Assembly (NCBI RefSeq): GCF_000308615.1
Contig: NZ_BAGB01000168.1
Span: forward strand, 62,001-126,000
Direction of reading: 5' to 3'
Source: Nocardia jiangxiensis NBRC 101359
Lineage (GTDB): Bacteria > Actinomycetota > Actinomycetes > Mycobacteriales > Mycobacteriaceae
Length of the DNA: 64,000 bases
Shown: positions 7,725-17,486 of the stretch, in pieces
How the letters are laid out: every line of letters begins with the position of its first letter
Numbering within the stretch: the stretch's first letter is position 1
Made by a program: the position numbers and the translations under genes
The notes under the pieces: model-generated
Told to the model about the DNA's origin: nothing
The model's input: only the letters and a program-made list of their open reading frames with translations
Databases searched by the model: none

Positions 7725-8923
7725 GACCACGGTGCACTCGCATACGGATCCCGGAGGAGCTCGCGCGCGACAACCATGCGGTGCACCTCGTCGGGACCGT
7801 CGTAGATTCGGGCGTAGCGCGCCTCCCGATACATGAACTCGAGCGGGGTGTCGCTCGTGAGACCGAGCGAACCGTGCACCTGCAAGGCGCGGTCGATCAC
7901 GTTGTGCAGGGTCCGTGCTCCGAAGAACTTGATCATCGAGATCTCGGCCCGGGCCGGTTTTCCTTCGTCGATGGCCTGGGCCGCTGCGAGCGTCATCAGC
8001 CTGGATGCCTGGATCTCGGCCGCTGATTCGGCGATATACCGCTGGATCTCGCCCTTCTCCGACAGGTACGAGCCGTGCGCGTACCGGGTCTTGGCGTAGT
8101 CGCACATCAACTCGAACGCGCGCTGGCTCTGCCCCAGCCACCGCATGCAGTGGAAGATCCGGCCCGGTGCCAGGCGGGTCTGTGCCAGTTTGAAGCCCTC
8201 GCCGCGCTCGCCGAGCAGTGCCGACTCGGGAACTCGCACTTCGGTCAACCGGATTTCGGCGTGCTCGCCGCCGGTGCCGGTGAGTGTCGGGATCACCCGT
8301 ACCACTTCGTATCCCGGGGCATCGGTGGGCACGATGATCGCCGAGAACTGCTTGTGTCTCGGGCCGTCAGGGTCGGTCTTCACCCACACCGTGGTGAACG
8401 CGGCGTGCCGGGCGAGACTGGTGAACCACTTGTGCGCGTTGATTACCCACTCACCGTTCTCGAGACGCGCGGTGCTTTCGATCAGGGTGGGATCAGAACC
8501 TGCAACCTCGGGCTCGGTGAGACCGACCGACATCAGGATCTCGCCGCGGGCGAGCGGCTCGAGCCACCGCTCACGCTGTTCCTGGCTGGCGTACTTGTTG
8601 AACATGATCGTGTCCTGCAGCGTCAGTGTGCCCAGCGCGTGGATGCCGTGCAGTGACCGGCCGATCACTTCGTTGATGTAGGCGTACTCGCCGAATGTGA
8701 GGCCGCCGCCACCGAGTTCGGTCGGATGCCCCAATGCGAAGATGCCTTGGCGTCGTGCCGACTCGCGCAGACCCTCCATGGCCTGCGTGCTCTCCGGTGT
8801 TGCCCGGCCGAGCCAGTGCGAGCCGAGGATCGGTTCGAGCGGGATGACCTCCTCGTCGATGAATGTTCGGACCTGCGCGCGCAGGTCGCGCGCGCGGTCG
8901 GTCATGGTCAGTTGTGCCGCCAT
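7721..8923 (-). CDS. Acyl-CoA dehydrogenase
   Basis: A full-length 400-aa FAD-dependent dehydrogenase. Visible family segments are the N-domain (LGHPTELGGGGL), SVGLTEPEVAGSDP near residue 130, the beta-domain WVINAHKWFTS, and the C-terminal helical domain ending in ARYARIYDGPDEVHR and RELLRDPY. It introduces the alpha,beta double bond and passes electrons to ETF. It is adjacent to a phosphotransferase-like gene, an ACAD11-like arrangement split into two genes. This is the intact dehydrogenase of the region; the copy at 1060-1536 is broken. Confidence 0.9.
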   Translation of the reverse strand: MAAQLTMTDRARDLRAQVRTFIDEEVIPLEPILGSHWLGRATPESTQAMEGLRESARRQGIFALGHPTELGGGGLTFGEYAYINEVIGRSLHGIHALGTLTLQDTIMFNKYASQEQRERWLEPLARGEILMSVGLTEPEVAGSDPTLIESTARLENGEWVINAHKWFTSLARHAAFTTVWVKTDPDGPRHKQFSAIIVPTDAPGYEVVRVIPTLTGTGGEHAEIRLTEVRVPESALLGERGEGFKLAQTRLAPGRIFHCMRWLGQSQRAFELMCDYAKTRYAHGSYLSEKGEIQRYIAESAAEIQASRLMTLAAAQAIDEGKPARAEISMIKFFGARTLHNVIDRALQVHGSLGLTSDTPLEFMYREARYARIYDGPDEVHRMVVARELLRDPYASAPWS

Positions 8924-8974
8924 TCGACTACTTCCTTATGCGTAAAAGAGCTTGTGTGTACGAGTCCGTGCCCA

Positions 8975-10510
8975 TCACGTTCGGCGTGCGTCCCAGCAGC
9001 TCGAGGTGTCGATGCCGGCCTTGACCGCGGTGCGGTCGATCTTCCCGTTGGCCATCCTGGGCAGAGGTTCGACGGCGATCTGGATGTAGCGGGGTATCTT
9101 CCAGCGGGCGAGCCGCGATGCCGCCCATTCGGTGATCCGCTCGGGAGTTATCTCGGAGCCAGAGTCCACGGAGACCGTCGCATGGACTTCCTCGATTCGG
9201 ATCGGGTCGGGCACCGAGCTGACCACGCAGTCGACGATCGAGGGGTGCGCGGTGAGCGCGAACTCGACCTCCTCGGCAGCGATGTTCTCGCCCGACCGTT
9301 TGATCACGTTCTTGAGGCGACCTTCGAAGAAGACGCGACCGTCCGCATCGATCCGGGCCAGGTCGCCGGAGCGCACCCACCCGTCGACAAGCGTCGATGC
9401 CGTGTTCTCCGGATCGTTGTCGTACCCGAGCATCGCGTGCGGGTGCGCAAAGCAGAGCTCGCCGGTGGTGCCCGGTGGTAGTGCGTGTCCTTCCGAATTG
9501 ACCACTTGGATACGGGCATCGTCCGGGTACGGCCAGCCGACGAGCTGCTCCGCGTGGCCGTGGTAGCCGGCCTCGGTCAAGGTGCCGAGTCCGCTGGTCT
9601 CTGTCATCGCCCACACGGTGGCCATGTCCACCCCGAACCTCTCCTGGAATCCGGCCGGGCGCACATGTGTCACAAAGATCCGGAAATCGTGGTCGTGGTC
9701 GCTGGGCGCGGGTGGCTGGGCGGCGAGCATGGCGAGCATGGTCGGAACCATCATCGCTACCGTCGTCCGCCCGGCCCGTGCGATCCGCCAGAACTCGACA
9801 GGATCGAAGCGGCTCATCACCGTCATTCGACCGCCACTCGCGATGACCGCCGCGACGATCATATGAGTGCCCGCGGTGTGGAACAGTGGCATCGCGCACA
9901 GCCAGTGATCCTGCGATGTCGCGGACAGCCGTCCGGCTATGGCGTGACCTGCGGTCGCGACGCCCGCCTGCGGCTGTATGACACCTTTGGGCTTGGAAGT
10001 GCTGCCCGAGGTGTACATGATCGCCGCCGGATCCATCGGCCGTGTGGGTGGGAGAGCAGGAGCCGATCGATCGCCGGACTCGAGCTCGCGGTGGCTGCGG
10101 GCACCGCTGCCGGGGGAGCCTGAACCGTGGACGAAACACGCGTCGAGCTCTGTGACCAAGTCCGGGTCGCCTGTGATGACCTCCCACGACGGCTTGTCGC
10201 TGATCAGGAAACGTGGCCGCGAGTTCTGCAACACGTGAGCGATATCGGCCAGCGCACTGCCCGGGATGATCGGGATCACGACCGCGCCCAGCTTGGCCGC
10301 GGCGAGTTCGGTACGCAGCAAATCGATGCCGTTCGGCAGCAGCAGAGTGACCCGATCGCCGGCGCGCACTCCTGCGCCGGACAGCCCGTTCGCAAGTTCG
10401 TTCACCCACTCGTCGAACTCGCGATATCGCCAGGTGGTGGTGCCGAACGACACGAACGGGTCCGCACCGGACGCCGCGACCCGTCCGTCCCAGAACGAGC
10501 GAACAGTCAT
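8975..10510 (-). CDS. AMP-forming acyl-CoA ligase
   Basis: A 511-aa ANL-superfamily ligase. The P-loop is MYTSGSTSKPKGV near residue 165, the adenine/Thr motif is WAMTETSG, the hinge is VRSGDLARIDADG, and the C-terminal Lys lies in PRMANGKIDR. ATG at 10510 lies 16 nt after the HyuB stop. It probably activates the carboxylic acid made by the HyuA/HyuB carboxylase, or a downstream acid, to its CoA thioester. A large open frame in another register over the same DNA is a high-GC shadow. Confidence 0.9.
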   Translation of the reverse strand: MTVRSFWDGRVAASGADPFVSFGTTTWRYREFDEWVNELANGLSGAGVRAGDRVTLLLPNGIDLLRTELAAAKLGAVVIPIIPGSALADIAHVLQNSRPRFLISDKPSWEVITGDPDLVTELDACFVHGSGSPGSGARSHRELESGDRSAPALPPTRPMDPAAIMYTSGSTSKPKGVIQPQAGVATAGHAIAGRLSATSQDHWLCAMPLFHTAGTHMIVAAVIASGGRMTVMSRFDPVEFWRIARAGRTTVAMMVPTMLAMLAAQPPAPSDHDHDFRIFVTHVRPAGFQERFGVDMATVWAMTETSGLGTLTEAGYHGHAEQLVGWPYPDDARIQVVNSEGHALPPGTTGELCFAHPHAMLGYDNDPENTASTLVDGWVRSGDLARIDADGRVFFEGRLKNVIKRSGENIAAEEVEFALTAHPSIVDCVVSSVPDPIRIEEVHATVSVDSGSEITPERITEWAASRLARWKIPRYIQIAVEPLPRMANGKIDRTAVKAGIDTSSCWDARRT

Positions 10511-10526
10511 GGGAGGTGTCGTCACG

Positions 10527-12728
10527 TCAGCGCTCTCCGGCCTCGGCAAGCTCTACCGGACGGGGCAGATCGGTGTCTTCCGTTCGGACGTCGACATCGA
10601 GCACCCCCGCACAGTGCGGGCAGAATCGTTCGATCACGAATACCTGCGGCCCACTCGGGCGCATCCGGGTGTACATGTCCAGGTTCGTCATCCACTCGGA
10701 GGCGACGGATTCGGTCGACACCGCGCCGGCGCGCCAGTCACCGTCGGCTGTTGCGAGCGAGTGAGAACAGTATCCGCAGATGAACGATCCGCCGTCGCGG
10801 ACCACGGACACACCCGGCGACGCGGGCTCGGCGAGAGCTGCGGTGGGGGCGCTGCCGATCCGGTCGATGCGCAGCTGCTCGCGGGCGCGGGCAGTCGCGT
10901 CCTCGTCGAAGCCGGGGGTGTCCCCATCCGACGTGAGGACGACACCGTATGCGGCGCGTGCGTGTGCCGCGCTGACGAAGCCATCTGTGACGTCGGCGAC
11001 CACCTCCTGGGCGGGACGTAGCAGTGGGTCTCCCACGCCGCCGCCGGCGCCGCTGATCATCCGGAACACGTCGCCCTCGGTCATGCGCAGATGGACCGTC
11101 TTGGTCGGCACCGCCAATTCGTCACCGGTCAGGGTCTCCGGCAGGGGCAGTTTCCCCGCGGTGCGTACCTGTTCGAGATTGGTGTTGTAGATCGGGAAAT
11201 AGGTGTTGGTACCGCCGGGGAAGCCGCCGCCCGCTCCGCGCGGCGGCACATAGGTGCACGGGTTGGTGGCCGAACCGACGAGTTCGTCACCGCCCGCGTA
11301 CATGGTGTACGCCTGGTCGAGCGATTGCCCGCCGCGGTACCGGCCGGGGCCGCCCGCATTCTCGGTGAGCCGCCGCCAGAGAAACAGAATCGGCTGTTGC
11401 GCTTCGTGTGTCTCGATGTTCTGGATGCCCGAGCCGGGGCTGATCGTCATGCCATAGCAATCCTGACCGTCACCGATCGTCTGGGCGGGGCCACCGCAAC
11501 CGATGCCGGAGTCGAGGAAGAACACAACGGTCGGTGCGCCCAGCTGGCTGATCCCGCTCAGGCCCGCGGCCTGGAATGCATCCAGCGACTGCGCCGCCAC
11601 CCGTCCGCGCAGCTCTGGATCATCCGAGAGTGACAGCGCCTGGTTGAGCAAGTGCTTGGCCATCTTGCACAGCCGCGACCCCACCTCGGTGTGGCTGTTG
11701 GAGACCCCCGCCGGAGGCAGCGAGTTGACGATGGTGCCGGGCTCACCCAGATCGAAGGTCAACGGACGCCACATGCCGGCGTTGAACGGCAGGTCTCCAT
11801 AACAGAGCGAGATCATGATCGTCGACATGATCTGTCCGATCACCGCGCCTTTGGTCCCGTTCATGAATCCGTCGACCTGAGCACAGCCCTCGAGAGCGAA
11901 TGACATCTCGGTGCCGGCGATCGTCATCTCGGCCGACATCGGCAGCAGCGCACTCTCTTCGAAGGCATCGAACTCCACCCAGTCCTCGACCCGGTACACC
12001 CCGTCGGGCAGCTTCGCGATCCGCGACCGGAATACCTGCTCGGTAAGATCCTTATTGATCTCGCAGTACCGACGGTGCTCGTCGACGCCGTACTTGTCGA
12101 CAACCTCCTCGAACTTGCGCTGGCACACCGCATTAGACGCGATCATGCTTCGAATGTCGTTGAGCACCAGCCCGGGGATACGCACGTTCGCGGCGATGAA
12201 CTGCTCCCACTCGGGGTCGATCGCGCCGTTGGTGATCACCTTGGTCGGCGGGAAACGCAGGCATTCCTCGAAGGTGTTGCGGGCACCCGGCGCGTAGCCG
12301 GAGACGCCGACACCGCCGATGTCCATGACGTGCATGTTCGAGAACGCCCAGCCCAGATGCTCGCCTGCACCGAACACCGGCGTCACGATCGCGATGTCGG
12401 CCTGGTGCATGGCACCCGCGGAGTGCGGATCGTTCATCAGCCAGCCATCACCCGGGTTGACCTTCTGGTCGCCGAGAGCTTCCACCAGCGCTTTGGTGCC
12501 GACAAGCGACGAACCGGTATGGAAGATCGCATACGAGGAGAAACTCAGATGGCTGCCCTCCGCGTCCAGCAGGCAGGTCGAGAAGTCCTTGGCCTCGTAA
12601 ACGACCGGCGAACCGGACGTCCGCATCAGCGTGATGGCCATTTCATTGGTGATGTTGAGCAGTGCCTTGCGGTGGATCTCGACGACGACGGGGTCGTAGT
12701 CGGTGCGGGTGGTTGTCGGGGTGCTCAC
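10527..12728 (-). CDS. hyuB: Hydantoinase B / acetone-carboxylase alpha-like subunit fused to gamma-like zinc domain
   Basis: 733 aa. The first 560-590 residues are a HyuB domain (DPVVVEIHRKALLNI start, FSTCLLDAEGSHLSF, HQADIAIVTPVF, then PPRGAGGGFPGG and MISGAGGGVGDPL). The last 100 residues add a Cys-pair module: FICGYCSHSL and FCPHCAGVLDVDV, resembling the acetone carboxylase gamma subunit (AcxC/ApcB). Ordinary HyuB proteins are near 580 aa, so this is a fusion. Its ATG overlaps the HyuA stop by 4 nt. With HyuA it should form an ATP-dependent ketone carboxylase or an oxoprolinase-like hydrolase. The fused gamma module favours carboxylase. Confidence 0.8.
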   Translation of the reverse strand: MSTPTTTRTDYDPVVVEIHRKALLNITNEMAITLMRTSGSPVVYEAKDFSTCLLDAEGSHLSFSSYAIFHTGSSLVGTKALVEALGDQKVNPGDGWLMNDPHSAGAMHQADIAIVTPVFGAGEHLGWAFSNMHVMDIGGVGVSGYAPGARNTFEECLRFPPTKVITNGAIDPEWEQFIAANVRIPGLVLNDIRSMIASNAVCQRKFEEVVDKYGVDEHRRYCEINKDLTEQVFRSRIAKLPDGVYRVEDWVEFDAFEESALLPMSAEMTIAGTEMSFALEGCAQVDGFMNGTKGAVIGQIMSTIMISLCYGDLPFNAGMWRPLTFDLGEPGTIVNSLPPAGVSNSHTEVGSRLCKMAKHLLNQALSLSDDPELRGRVAAQSLDAFQAAGLSGISQLGAPTVVFFLDSGIGCGGPAQTIGDGQDCYGMTISPGSGIQNIETHEAQQPILFLWRRLTENAGGPGRYRGGQSLDQAYTMYAGGDELVGSATNPCTYVPPRGAGGGFPGGTNTYFPIYNTNLEQVRTAGKLPLPETLTGDELAVPTKTVHLRMTEGDVFRMISGAGGGVGDPLLRPAQEVVADVTDGFVSAAHARAAYGVVLTSDGDTPGFDEDATARAREQLRIDRIGSAPTAALAEPASPGVSVVRDGGSFICGYCSHSLATADGDWRAGAVSTESVASEWMTNLDMYTRMRPSGPQVFVIERFCPHCAGVLDVDVRTEDTDLPRPVELAEAGER

Positions 12729-14821
12729 TTCGTCTCCTTGGAAAGCCAGATGTGCTGCGCGGCGTCGCGATTCGCGGAGAATCCGCTCGGAACGTAGATC
12801 GTGGTGTCGACTGCTTGGATGATCGCGGGGCCACTGATGGCCGCACCGGCTCCGAACCGGTCGTCGCGGTAGATGGGGGTCTCGGTGCGGCCCGAGGCAC
12901 CCGGCAGGCGGACCGCGCGGGTGCCTTCGGGGGTGGGCTGCGCAGCCACGGTCTCGCCCTCACCGACGGCAGGGCCGTCGGGCCGGTCGACGCGGGCGAT
13001 CGCGGTCACGCTGATCTCGGCGAGCATTGGCGGCACGCCCTTCCACTCGGTACCGGCGCCGAATGTCTCGCGGTACTTGGCCAGGAAGTCGTCGGCGAGC
13101 GCGGGGATGTCCGCCTCCTCCATCGGGCGGTCGGGCAGCGACATCGGCAGGCCGCTGACCTGACCGGCGAACCGCATGTCGGCAGTGCGTTCGATGGTCA
13201 CCGATTCCCGGTCGAAACCCTGGGTGCCCATGGTCGCCAAGGCGTTCTCGACCAGCTCTTCGGTAACGGCGTTGACGTGCGCGCGGCCGCTGGGGTCGGC
13301 GAGGATCCAGTCGACGGTGCGCTCGACGCGCACCTTGTGCTCGGCGTTGAGCAGGCCCTGTGCGCTGAACACGCTGCTGTCGGCCGGTATCAGAACCCGG
13401 GTGATGTCGAGCGATTTCGCGATCTCCGCAGCGAACAGCGGCAGCGTGCCGCCGTAGGAGACGAACAGGAACTCGCGCGGGTCGTAGCCCTTCTCCACAC
13501 TGACCTCGCGGACGGCATTGGCCATGTTCACCACCACGAGGTCGTAGATGGCGGCCGCCGCGTCCTCGGCTGTCCAGCCGAAGTGCCGCCCGAACTGCTG
13601 CTCGATCGCGGTCTCGGCGAGGTCGGGCCGCAGCTGGACCCGGCCGCCCAGGTAATTGCCGGGATCGAGCATCCCCATGACGACCACCGCGTCGGTGACC
13701 GTCGGCTCGGTGCCGCCCTTCCCGTAGACGGCGGGGCCTGGTGTGGACCCGGCCGAGTGCGGGCCCACCTGTGGCACACCGCGATCGCTCACCGAGGCGA
13801 TGCTGCCGCCACCCGCACCGACCGACGTGACGTCGACCAGGTTGAGGCTGGTGGCGAAGCGCCCGAACCGCGCACCTGTCTCTATGTGGACGCTGCCGTC
13901 GTGCAGGACACCGGTCTCGAAGCTCGTGCCCCCCATGTCACCCAGGAGGATGCGGGGTTCGCCGAGTTCCTTGGCCAGGCGCTGTGCGCCGATCGCGCCG
14001 CCCGCCGGGCCGGCACCCATGAGCGCGAGCGGAAACTTCTTGGCCCATTCGATATCGATAGCGCCGCCGAGTCCTTGGAAGAACGCCAGCTTGCCGCGCA
14101 ACCCTGACTTCTCGAGCTGCCCCGACAGCGACTCGAGGAAGACCCCGGCATGCTCGTGGACGAAGCAGTTGAGCACCGCAGTTGTCCAGCGGGCGCTCTC
14201 GCCACGCTTGGAACCGACGCGGTGCGACGGAGTGATGAACAGATCGGGGTACTTCGCCGCGATGGCGGCTTCGGCGGCGAGCTCATGGGCGGGGGCGGCA
14301 TAGCTGTTCATGAAGCAGACGGCGATGGCGGTGACGCCGCGCTCCTCGACGAGTTCGGTCGCGGCGGCCACGACACCGCCGACGTCCAGCGGTACCACTT
14401 CGCGGCCCGCATAGTCGATGCGCCCCTGCACCTCACGCAAATTCCGGCGGTCCACGATCGTCGGCATATTCACCTGCACGTGGTCGTCGACATCGGAGAT
14501 TCGCGGGCCGCCGCCGATCCGCAGCGTGTCCTTGAATCCGGCCGTGAAGATCACACCGACCACCGCTCCCCGCATCTCGGTGATGGCGTTGGTAACCACG
14601 GTGGTGCCGTTGACGACCAGTTTAGTGCGAGAGAGCAGCTCAGGTAGTTCGATGCCCAGGTCCTGCCCGGCAACCTCGATGGCTTCCACGACTCCGCGGG
14701 CAAAGTCGTCATAGCTGGTGAATGCCTTGCCGCGCGCAAATCGGTCGCCCGATCGCACCATGGCGTCGGTGTGCGTGCCACCGACGTCGACTCCCACGAA
14801 CGCTGTCTCGTTGCTCTCCAT
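12725..14821 (-). CDS. hyuA: Hydantoinase A / acetone-carboxylase beta-like ATPase subunit
   Basis: A 698-aa HyuA protein. The N-terminal actin/hexokinase-like phosphate motif is FVGVDVGGTHTDAMV (residues 8-22); second ATP-site segments are VNGTTVVTNAI, GDMGGTSFETGV and VGAGGGSIASV. The start MESNETAF at 14821 is chosen; ATG at 14848 would add nine residues. It is first in the operon HyuA-HyuB-ligase-acyl-CoA dehydrogenase-phosphotransferase-DUF6285-CaiB, and divergent from a LuxR-type regulator. In acetone and acetophenone carboxylases this subunit phosphorylates the ketone enol and/or bicarbonate. The substrate here is unknown. Confidence 0.85.
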   Translation of the reverse strand: MESNETAFVGVDVGGTHTDAMVRSGDRFARGKAFTSYDDFARGVVEAIEVAGQDLGIELPELLSRTKLVVNGTTVVTNAITEMRGAVVGVIFTAGFKDTLRIGGGPRISDVDDHVQVNMPTIVDRRNLREVQGRIDYAGREVVPLDVGGVVAAATELVEERGVTAIAVCFMNSYAAPAHELAAEAAIAAKYPDLFITPSHRVGSKRGESARWTTAVLNCFVHEHAGVFLESLSGQLEKSGLRGKLAFFQGLGGAIDIEWAKKFPLALMGAGPAGGAIGAQRLAKELGEPRILLGDMGGTSFETGVLHDGSVHIETGARFGRFATSLNLVDVTSVGAGGGSIASVSDRGVPQVGPHSAGSTPGPAVYGKGGTEPTVTDAVVVMGMLDPGNYLGGRVQLRPDLAETAIEQQFGRHFGWTAEDAAAAIYDLVVVNMANAVREVSVEKGYDPREFLFVSYGGTLPLFAAEIAKSLDITRVLIPADSSVFSAQGLLNAEHKVRVERTVDWILADPSGRAHVNAVTEELVENALATMGTQGFDRESVTIERTADMRFAGQVSGLPMSLPDRPMEEADIPALADDFLAKYRETFGAGTEWKGVPPMLAEISVTAIARVDRPDGPAVGEGETVAAQPTPEGTRAVRLPGASGRTETPIYRDDRFGAGAAISGPAIIQAVDTTIYVPSGFSANRDAAQHIWLSKETK

Positions 14822-14970
14822 GCGCCCAAGTGTTCCCGTGTCCCACATCACATCACATCCGCTTACCGGCCGATTTTCATCCGCCGATCGGTGGAAACTG
14901 CCTAAGTTGGCGGAACGGTTCCCAGCGCATGCCGGGCCGCAAGCCACGCCGAGGAACAACGGAGATCCAC
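14822..14970. promoter_or_regulatory. Divergent control region between hyuA and the LuxR-type regulator
   Basis: The 149-bp gap must hold promoters for both directions. An imperfect inverted repeat TTTCATCC (14875-14882) and GGTGGAAA (14890-14897), matching at 6 of 8 positions with a 7-bp spacer, is a candidate operator. I could not place convincing -10/-35 boxes. The minus-strand leader also has repeated CATCA units at 14846-14858. Confidence 0.35.
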
Positions 14971-16161
14971 GTGCAGTCACAGAACCCGAGCGAACACCGG
15001 GCGCGCCTCGATGAGCTCCGAGCCCGGTTCGGCGAAGTCGTCGGGGATTGCGCCGGCATCGCCGAACCGTCACCTGTTGTGGACGGCATGCTGCGAGAGG
15101 CCGACGACATGGTGTCGGCGCTCGGCGGGTGGATCGGGCAGGGCTGCGAGCCCGCAGCCGCGGCAGGAATTCTGGCGATCGAGCTGGGCCGCTTCAAGGA
15201 CGACCTGAGGGAGTTGATGCGCCGCCAGCCGTTCGATGCGGTCGCCAAGATTCAGCAGGGGCTGGCCCAGCTACACACGATCCGGTCGATCGGCGAGGCG
15301 GTACGCCGGGGACCGGAGATCGCGTGCCGATCGTGCGGATTCCGGGCTGCGGTGATCGTCGAAGTGTTCGACGGGCTCATCGTCCCCGCGAGCGCGTGGT
15401 CCGAGCGCGATTCGAACTGGTTCGACAAGGTGGAGAAACGTCTCGTCGGACCGGACGGACATCCGATGCGGATCACCGATATGACCGTCGAACGAGAGAT
15501 GGTGCGGCGCCGCAGGCCGACGCTGGTCAACGATGCGATGAACGATGTGAACCCGGGGCAGGAACTCCGAAAGATGACCGGTGTCCAGTCGTATGTGGCG
15601 GCGCCGATCATGCCTGAAGACCAGGTGCTAGCCATCATTTACGCGATCCAGTTCGACGCGCCGCTCAACCTGGTGGACCGGGACACACTGTGGGCGTTCG
15701 CCGAGGGATATGGGTATGCGCTGGAACGGTCCATTCTCATCCAGCGGTCGGATGAACAGGCAGGCAGGCTGCGCAGGCTCGTCTACGAGACGGAAAAACA
15801 GATCGCAGAAATACGGGACTCGCAGCTACGCGTCATCGGATCGCCGCTCAACATCACGGCGACAAGGCAGCACTCCACCACGGCGATGCCGTCGAACAGG
15901 CGACACGACCACAAGACGTTGACCCGCCGTGAACTCGAGGTCCTGGACCTGCTGGCCGGAGGAGCGACCAACCGAGTGGTCGCTGATCGGCTGATGATCT
16001 CGCCGACCACCGCTAAGTCGCATGTCGAGAACATCCTGCGCAAACTCGATGTCCGGAACCGGGCCGAAGCAGTGAAGAAGTACCTGGAGTTGGCCTACCG
16101 GAGCGGGATTGATGCTCCGTCACGCGACGTAGCGTCCGCCCAGGAAGGCTGGGGGCGGTGA
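14971..16161 (+). CDS. GAF-domain LuxR-type transcriptional regulator
   Basis: 396 aa from GTG at 14971, preceded by a GGAG-type ribosome site at 14960-14965. The middle (residues about 100-260) is a GAF-like sensory region (CRSCGFRAAVIVEVFDG, then SYVAAPIM). The last 65 residues are a LuxR/NarL HTH (LTRRELEVLDLLAGGATN, then SPTTAKSHVENILRKLDV). Lack of a receiver domain suggests direct ligand or partner sensing. Divergent placement next to hyuA makes it the likely activator of the ketone/acyl-CoA operon. CRSCGF together with a second Cys might bind a metal, but this is weak. Confidence 0.85.
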   Translation: MQSQNPSEHRARLDELRARFGEVVGDCAGIAEPSPVVDGMLREADDMVSALGGWIGQGCEPAAAAGILAIELGRFKDDLRELMRRQPFDAVAKIQQGLAQLHTIRSIGEAVRRGPEIACRSCGFRAAVIVEVFDGLIVPASAWSERDSNWFDKVEKRLVGPDGHPMRITDMTVEREMVRRRRPTLVNDAMNDVNPGQELRKMTGVQSYVAAPIMPEDQVLAIIYAIQFDAPLNLVDRDTLWAFAEGYGYALERSILIQRSDEQAGRLRRLVYETEKQIAEIRDSQLRVIGSPLNITATRQHSTTAMPSNRRHDHKTLTRRELEVLDLLAGGATNRVVADRLMISPTTAKSHVENILRKLDVRNRAEAVKKYLELAYRSGIDAPSRDVASAQEGWGR

Positions 16162-16309
16162 GAGCAGGTGCGCACGGGCAGGACGGTCGATCGACAGCAC
16201 CGTCACACCGCCGACGCTGGACGGTCGTTCGATCATGGTCCGCAGCCGTCGTATTCGCTGTCTCGCCTGGTTTCGTGTCTCTGGCGTCCCGTGGTTGTCG
16301 CGATGGTCG

Positions 16310-16445
16310 CGACGCGTTGCTCTCATCGAAATCGACTCCGAGCGCATGGAATTCGATCTTCGGATAAGACCGTGCCGAGGCCGACGATCAGTCGTCCTCC
16401 GGGCAGGCGGTCCAACGTCGCGGCGGCTTTGGGCCTGGCAATAGT
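16310..16445 (-). pseudogene. LLM-class flavin/F420 oxidoreductase remnant
   Basis: On the minus strand 16445-16371 reads IARPKAAATLDRLPGGRLI then VGLGT, the hallmark of luciferase-like monooxygenases. After a frameshift the next frame continues with EFHALGVDFDESNAS, the segment that normally follows. Only about 45 residues remain, with no intact ends. This makes the plus-strand frame over the same bases, ending in an Arg-rich WRRRHQ tail, more likely a shadow, although a transposase tail at 16450-16551 cannot be excluded. Confidence 0.6.
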
Positions 16446-16578
16446 CCTGCACCCCGCCCGCACCCTCACCCACGCACTCGCCGCCTGCCACTGGCGGCGA
16501 CGCCACCAGACCTACGCCCGACAGCTACGACACAGCCGAAAACTATTATGAAACAACGGAATACAACTGTTGCGCTAA

Positions 16579-16595
16579 GAACTCCTAACAAAGTG
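16579..16595 (+). repeat. Left terminal inverted repeat of the IS
   Basis: Seventeen bases exactly complementary to 17476-17492. TAA immediately outside is repeated outside the right end. Confidence 0.9.
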
Positions 16596-16701
16596 GGGCT
16601 GGTGGGGGGAATGATGCCAGATCGGTTGGTGTTCCTGTTGTGCCATCTGTGACTGGAGGTATGAGACGGCACAACGTAAGCCCTGGGAGATCGACGACGG
16701 G

Positions 16702-17486
16702 TTGTGGGAGCGCATCGCGTCCCTGCTGCCTGTGATCCCCCGCAAGACACACCATCCCGGCCGTAAACGCCTCGATGACCGTAAGGTGTTGTGCGGCATC
16801 CTGTTCGTGCTCTACACCGGCATCCCCTGGGAATTCCTGCCTCGAGAACTGGGCTATGGCTCGGGGATGACGTGTTGGCGGCGGCTGCGGGACTGGAACG
16901 AAGCCGGGGTCTGGCAGCGGTTGCACGAAACGCTGTTGGCCGAACTGAACGCCGCCGGGGCGCTGGACTGGTCCAGGGCGGTGATCGACGGCTCCCACGT
17001 GCGGGCGCTGGAAAGGCGGCCCAAAACCGGTCCGAGCCCGGTCGACCGTGCCCGGACCGGCTCGAAACACCATCTGATCACCGAAGCGCACGGCATCCCG
17101 CTCGCGGTGTCGCTGACCGGCGGCAACCGCAACGACGTCACCCAGCTCATGCCCCTGATCGAGGCGATCGGACCGGTCCGGGGACGGCGCGGGCGTCCTC
17201 GCCGACGCCCGGACGCTCTCTAGCCGACCGCGGCTACGACCACGACAAGTACCGCAAACTGGTGCGAGACAAGGGAATCACCCCGTTCATCGCCCGCCGC
17301 GGCGTCGAACACGGCTCCGGCCTCGGTGTGCACCGCTGGGTGGTCGAACAGAGTTTCGCGCTGCTGCACTGGTTCCGACGATTGCGCATCCGCTGGGAAA
17401 TCCGCGACGACATCCACGAAGCCTTCCTCAGCCTGGCCTGCAGCATCATCTGCTGGCGACGACTGACCAACCTCACACTTTGTTAG
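16702..17486 (+). CDS. IS5-family transposase, needs a -1 frameshift
   Basis: The first frame (TTG 16702 to 17223) has MTCWRRLRDWNEAGVW, RAVIDGSHVRA (first catalytic Asp) and KHHLITEAHGIPL (second motif). It ends after RPRRRPDAL with TAG at 17221. The other frame continues with LADRGYDHDKYRKL and the C-terminal WVVEQSFALLHWFRRLRIRWE (Glu region) to TAG at 17484-17486. A -1 shift at GCTCTCTAG (17215-17223) restores the family sequence exactly. This could be programmed frameshifting, known in IS5 relatives, or a one-base deletion. No ATG fits; upstream codons (AQRKPWEIDDG) look coding, so the true start is unclear. Confidence 0.75.

Noticed and set aside
8928..10409. 493-codon minus frame overlapping the CoA ligase
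   Set aside because: Arg/Gly/His-rich shadow of the ligase gene; no family motif.
16450..16551. Plus-strand tail with WRRRHQ resembling a transposase C-terminus
   Set aside because: Short, and the minus strand immediately beside it carries a clear LLM remnant; kept only as a possibility in that entry.
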